Assembly (NCBI RefSeq): GCF_964355755.1 | Contig: NC_092673.1 | Span: 33,305,648 to 33,369,647 of the forward strand | DNA: 64,000 nt | DNA from: Antedon mediterranea | Taxonomy: Eukaryota; Echinodermata; Crinoidea; Comatulida; Antedonidae | Reading direction: 5' to 3' | Shown here: positions 43,301 to 49,300 of the stretch, piece by piece | Numbering within the stretch: the stretch's first letter is position 1 | Layout of the letters: each line of letters begins with the position of its first letter | Notes under the pieces: generated by a model | The model's database searches: none | What the model was told of the DNA's origin: nothing | The model's input: the letters and a program-made list of their open reading frames with translations, nothing else | Program-made: the position numbers and the translations under genes

Positions 43301-46300
43301 GTAGAACTAATACACAACGGCACGTGATATACGATATTAACCAATGAAATTACAAGGAATTAATCAGGTGCGCTATCATAAAATATAATACGAAACATAG
43401 CTTAGGCCACATTAATGGAATAAATCATGCTCTTTTTTTCTATCGAGGTAAATTGCAATATATATCGGGGGTAAATATATTCTGCTGCGTTCAGACGCCA
43501 AACATTACACCGGTTAAACATCCGACATTATACCTCCGATGGAAAGTGCTAGGCCACCATGTGAACGGTGGCTTAAATGTAGATTCTATCGTGAGCGATC
43601 AACGAGACAGGTCGCTTTCGATTCGCTCTCATAAATCAACTCGCGAAGCATGTGATCGAGGCTTTACTTATCTTCTCCACGATGATGAACACGTTTCCAC
43701 GAGGACGCCAAATAAATGAATACATTTATTTATAAAACGACCAATTTTTCAGTATATGTAATTAAGATATAAATACTTTAAAAATGTAAGGTCAATTAGT
43801 AGTGAATATTCATTTAGTTTCGCGACCTTCGCAATTGTGTCGTTAATAAATATTATGCTTTCAAATGTGGTGGTAGGGAATTCAACATGATTTGAACTGG
43901 AAGGGAAAAAAGAAGTAGATATAATTTTTAGAATCCAGACCTGGCCTAGTAACAAGTAACATACCTTTATGTATACTAATAGATAACAATTTAAAAATCG
44001 TAGGCCTATTGCACATCAATTCTTCAGAGATATGACAAAACGTTGAAGAGTCGTCAGACAATCAAAAGCACCGCAGTTTCTTGTCTATTGACTACAAACT
44101 GTCTATGCACAGCCTCTTCAAATACGTTATCGCTTTTCTACAAGCCAGTTGAACTGCATAGTTCCAATCGGAAGAGAATTTTCCCCTTTCCCCCTTTTTT
44201 TTTATAGTAAGAGAGATTGTTTAGAGGGTTCAAGGTTCAATTAATATTTCTGTTTTTGGACATAACAGAGACATTCGCGAGTTTTGTTACCGCGCTTGAC
44301 CTGAAACAGCCCTGCAGTTTATTGGCTCTAGACATGACACCGGCTGCGAGAGTCGGCAGCTTATAATGTTGGTGTATTAATGGGGGAAAATGTAATCATC
44401 ATGGTTATCTTTAAGTAGGCTTATAGTAGGCATATTTGATTCTTCATTTAGTAACTAACCTTAAACGCATTCATTAAATCGAATTCCTTAATTTAAAAAA
44501 AAGTGGATGACAGGCGGAACCTTAAGGTCCCTATACAACTGTAGTAAGCCACCGCTATAAATTATAAATTTAAAAATCCATTTCAAAATTTAAGATATCA
44601 TTCTAGCATGATATGAGTCACTTTGAAATAGTAAAGTGTAGTAAGCATAGAGTATGCGTGACATGCGCAATGCAGAACATTGGACCGTGGCATTTTGATG
44701 TAATTATGCGAACTATTAGGGTGATGATTAGGACTGTAAATTAAATTCCACGATCGAAGCGAATCTGCATATATTGATGACTATTATTTGACTTGTCAAA
44801 AAAATCGTTGCTTGAATAAATACATAAATAAGTCAGTACATATCTTGTATTAATAATAAGGTCAAAAGTTGTTTTTTTTTCTAATAACGGAGGAAGCTGT
44901 ACAGTATATGTCTTTAATAGTATACATTATACGCATAGTATGAAAGGTTGACGCTTGGTATAAAATGTTGACGCTTGGTATAAAAGGTTGAGATATGGTA
45001 CGAAAGGTTGTAACGTGATCACAAAGTACACGTTGCGTGTATCTCCGTGCCACTGTTATTTGTATTATTTGTTTTTATCGTTCTCTTTAAATTTAAAAGT
45101 CCTTTTCTACAAATTCGACCTGATTTTTGTACTGACAGCATTCATCATGACGACTTGAGAATCTACTTAAGTATTCTGTATTGCGCAATTTTATAAATTA
45201 AAGATGAAGATCTACCATAAAAGTGACAAAAAGCAAATAGGTGATAGCTAACGACATAAATTAACAGACAATATACCATATTAGATCGTGCTTGGATATA
45301 ACAGCCTCGCAAAACGCACGCGAAAATTATTCGTGAAATGACGAATACTTTCGAGGAAAGACAATATCAAAAGGCACATTTTTGTTACCTTTTCCATTTA
45401 ATGAGATACGAGAAGACAAATTATTGTTTCTAATTTCCTTTTGGAAAATTTAATATCTTCCGGGTATATTACTAAGAAATATTTTCAATTTATAACGTTA
45501 TTAATAATACCGTAGGCCTAATTATATTCATTAATAATACATATTACAATTGGTGTATATTAGACTATACCACGCTACGAATATAAAGCGTATATATAAA
45601 TGCCCTAGACCGTGAGTCTAGGGACGACGAAGACGACATTAATATAGAAATGCGAAATAGTTCGTCCATAACATATTATTTAGTAGGTAGTGGATTCTAT
45701 AATTACAAACTACAACAAAATTAACAAGTTGATTGGCATTCATACGTCTTAAATGTACTACGTTCTAATCAAAGATAATGAATGAATGAAGTGAATCTTA
45801 GAACGAACTAATCATTACAGTAATTAGATGCTGATGTGGTTAGGACGGCAAGATAAGTCGTGTTTACACGCACTAGAGTTAAGCGGCGAGGTATTGAGAA
45901 GATACGTACAGTAATACTGTAGCGCATTATGCGTGGTTACCACTAGAACGCAACGCAGAAGTATCGACGCAAAGGGCTGTATTGCGTAATCACAAGTGGG
46001 AACCGACGACGCAACAGTGCTGCAAAAAGCAGCTCGAGGATGATAAGTTGTGTTAAAAGGAGTTTAAAGATTGTTAGTTTGTTTTGCAAAAAGGAACCAT
46101 TTTAATTATGGTTGGTGTTACTGACAATTGCAGACTGCAGTAAATTGAGCTGATTTGAGAGCAACTTGTTTTTAATTGTAACTATACTAAGCTGTGTAAA
46201 GCTTGGTTCCCACTAGAACGTAACGCAAGGACGTAAACGCAACGCAACGCAAGCGTTTTAACCAATGACAAGCGAAGTTATAGACAGTTAGCAATGACAA

Positions 46301-49300
46301 GCAAATAGGCCATCGCTTGTGATTGGTCAATTCACTTGCGTTGCGTTACGTCCTTGCGTTGCGTCGCTAGTGGAAACCACGATTTAGCGTGGTTCCCACT
46401 AGAACGCAACGTTTGGAAGGACATTTTCTTACGTTGCTTAGATTGCGTTACGTTGCGTAGATTGCGTTACATTGCGTCGCTAGTTGGCACCAAGCTTTAG
46501 TGTGTATATCTATAGTGTACATGAGAACGGTCGTGCTAGTTGTGGTCGGTGTGGTTGATGGTTATGACTATTGAAAATGATGATGATATTAATATGATAG
46601 AGATGATAACATTAAGGACAGGTGATGATAACAAATGTTTATGACGGCCATGATAAAACACATGTTATTATTTGTTAAGCTTGGTTCCCACTAGAACGTA
46701 ACGCAAGGACGTAAACGCAACGCAAGCGTTTTAACCAATGACAAGCGAAGTTATAGACAGTTAGCAATCACAAGCGAATAAGCCATCGCGTGTGATTGGT
46801 CAATTCACTTGCGTTACGTTACGTCCTTGTGTTGCGTCGCTAGTGGGAACCACGCTTTACATGTACGAGTAAATTCTAGAAGTTTAAGCAGAAATTATGT
46901 TCTAAGAGGAGAAATAAGTGGTTGGTTTGTGTCCAATGGTAAACGTGTTTTACACGTTTGAATTAGGAAAAACGAATGAATATCTACAATTAGGCCTAAT
47001 CAAATTTGTCATATTATCATCGTTTATAAATTCTACTTGTCCATATAATTATGAAGACAATGTTCGTTATCATACCATGAACAGATCATTAGATACACGC
47101 TGATTAAGATAGTAACGAGTTGTGTACGCGCGCGTTAATTCTGTGCCACTTCATACGCGTCACTGCCGACATAATATACCTGTAAAAACGCAAAGTTAAT
47201 ATACATAATATGGAACGCCAATATTAGAAAGCCAATGGATATTTATAATTATGCTATGTATTGACTTTAATAACAATGCATGTTCTATCCTTGACAATTA
47301 CAAGTTATTGATTATTCGACGTGACATTTGACATGCAAAACTCAATGGACTGAAGAGCAACGACAACAGCCTTGTCATCGTTTGGAATTATAAAAACTCA
47401 TTTTAAATTGGATTAATGTAATTACTCTCGTCGTTGGCTAATATCTAAAAAATTAATTAGTATCGAATATAGACCTAATAAATGTGATGTTTTGAGTGGC
47501 CGGAAAAAAAAGTATGCGACGTACTAGTGTGAATTATCGGATCGCTTATATATATTATTTTCTTGAACTGGATTAAAGTGGATTACACTATTTGGTCTTG
47601 TAGGCTAATTATGAAATGCATAATTATGAATAGTAAAATGATCTCTTTATTTCCTTTATCCATGTATCATCCTATTGTTAAAGTGGTATCATAGCAAATA
47701 GTTTGTTAGTAAGTCTGTCAGTATTGATGCCTACAAAAGACCAATCTCAAATTTACGGCAGAAATTATATTTTTGAGTCCAGTTTGGTGATTTAGTAGAT
47801 CCGCCCTTGTATACAAAAGTGAAATGCGTAAAATATAATATGAAAGAAAAAGGAGTAACCATACAAACAATGGAGAGGTAGACCTACAAACATACATATG
47901 GGATTGACAAAAGATCAATGGATGTCACTGTTCCGTAGACCTAACATTTAGCAGAAATTTTGCGCCAGGTCGGACCATGCCAAGAACTATCTAAAATAAG
48001 ATACTATAGGCCTAGAAATAATGAAACCAAACACGACGAAACAAATTTACGACGAGAAAATCAGTATTATCATTTTGCAGTCTATAAATCATAATGATAA
48101 AGGGACTAGGCGTTAACACACCAGACGCATTAACAGTATTCTGAATAAGATATGTGAAATAAGTATAGTATACAGTCATATTGCTAATAAACTAGGCCGT
48201 TGTGGTCATCCCACTAGGCCGTTGTGGTCATCCCACTAGGCCGTTGTGGTCATCCCACTAGGCCGTTGTGGTCATCCCACTAGGCCGTTGTGGTCATCCC
48301 ACTAGGCCGTTGTGGTCATCCCACTAGGCCGTTGTGGTCATCCCACTAGGCCGTTGTGGTCATCCCACTAGGCGTTAAATACACAAAGATCCGCTGCATC
48401 AGATACATTAGAAACATTAGAAATAAATTAACTAGGCCATGTAGGCCCAGGCGTTAATACAACAGGAGCTACATTACAGAAAAATGCCATGTGTAGTTAG
48501 TGAAGAGATAGTCAGACATGAAATGGTAAAAGACCAGCTGCTGGGCCACTATTTAACATCTGTGAGAGTGACAAAGTTAATCTGGATACTTCTTATATTA
48601 ATGCATTATGATGACGATATAAAACTGTTGCATAATTCATGAGAAGCAATTATTCATAAGAATATGGAAATATGTATCATGCGTTATGTGTTGATTTCTG
48701 TTGAAAGCAGAATAAAAAGAAATAGTGATGGCCATGCATGAATATTACTGTATATTATAATACTATTATATAATATGTTATATAATATATGCATTTAAAA
48801 TAAATAAGTTGACATAAAAAGTTCCCGTTGCAATTTATACTCTTCTCCAGGTAACTAATAACCAAAAAAATGGTAGGCCTAGTAATCCAACGTATACACA
48901 TAATTACAATACAATTTCAAATTGACCAATATATAAAGTCAAATAAGAACGAATTTCAGTCAAATAAATTAATACAAATGTCAAGCAAAACGTAGGCCAC
49001 AAAATAATATAAAACATTATCAAAAATATAAGTGTACGGTCGATAAATACGTATGAATAGTCTGTCATAATAGGAATATCCTTCCACGAATAGCTGAGTA
49101 GTATATAATGATTATAATATTATAATTACATAGAGACGGAAATGTCAAAATCTTCAAATAAAGACGAATAATAATAAAGTTTACTTGCTTAGACGTTTTT
49201 AAAATATGTAGCAATGTTATCATTAATTTCTAATTGATATTTTAATTAATCACACTATTCAAAGAAATAGAATCAATTGCTTCGTGTAGGTATTATACGG

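Noticed and set aside
43453-43719. 88-codon plus-strand frame in intron 1
   Set aside because: No similarity recognised, no promoter or splice context; typical chance frame length in a locally GC-richer stretch.
48191-48372. CRISPR array
   Set aside because: Direct tandem copies with no spacers, in an animal intron.
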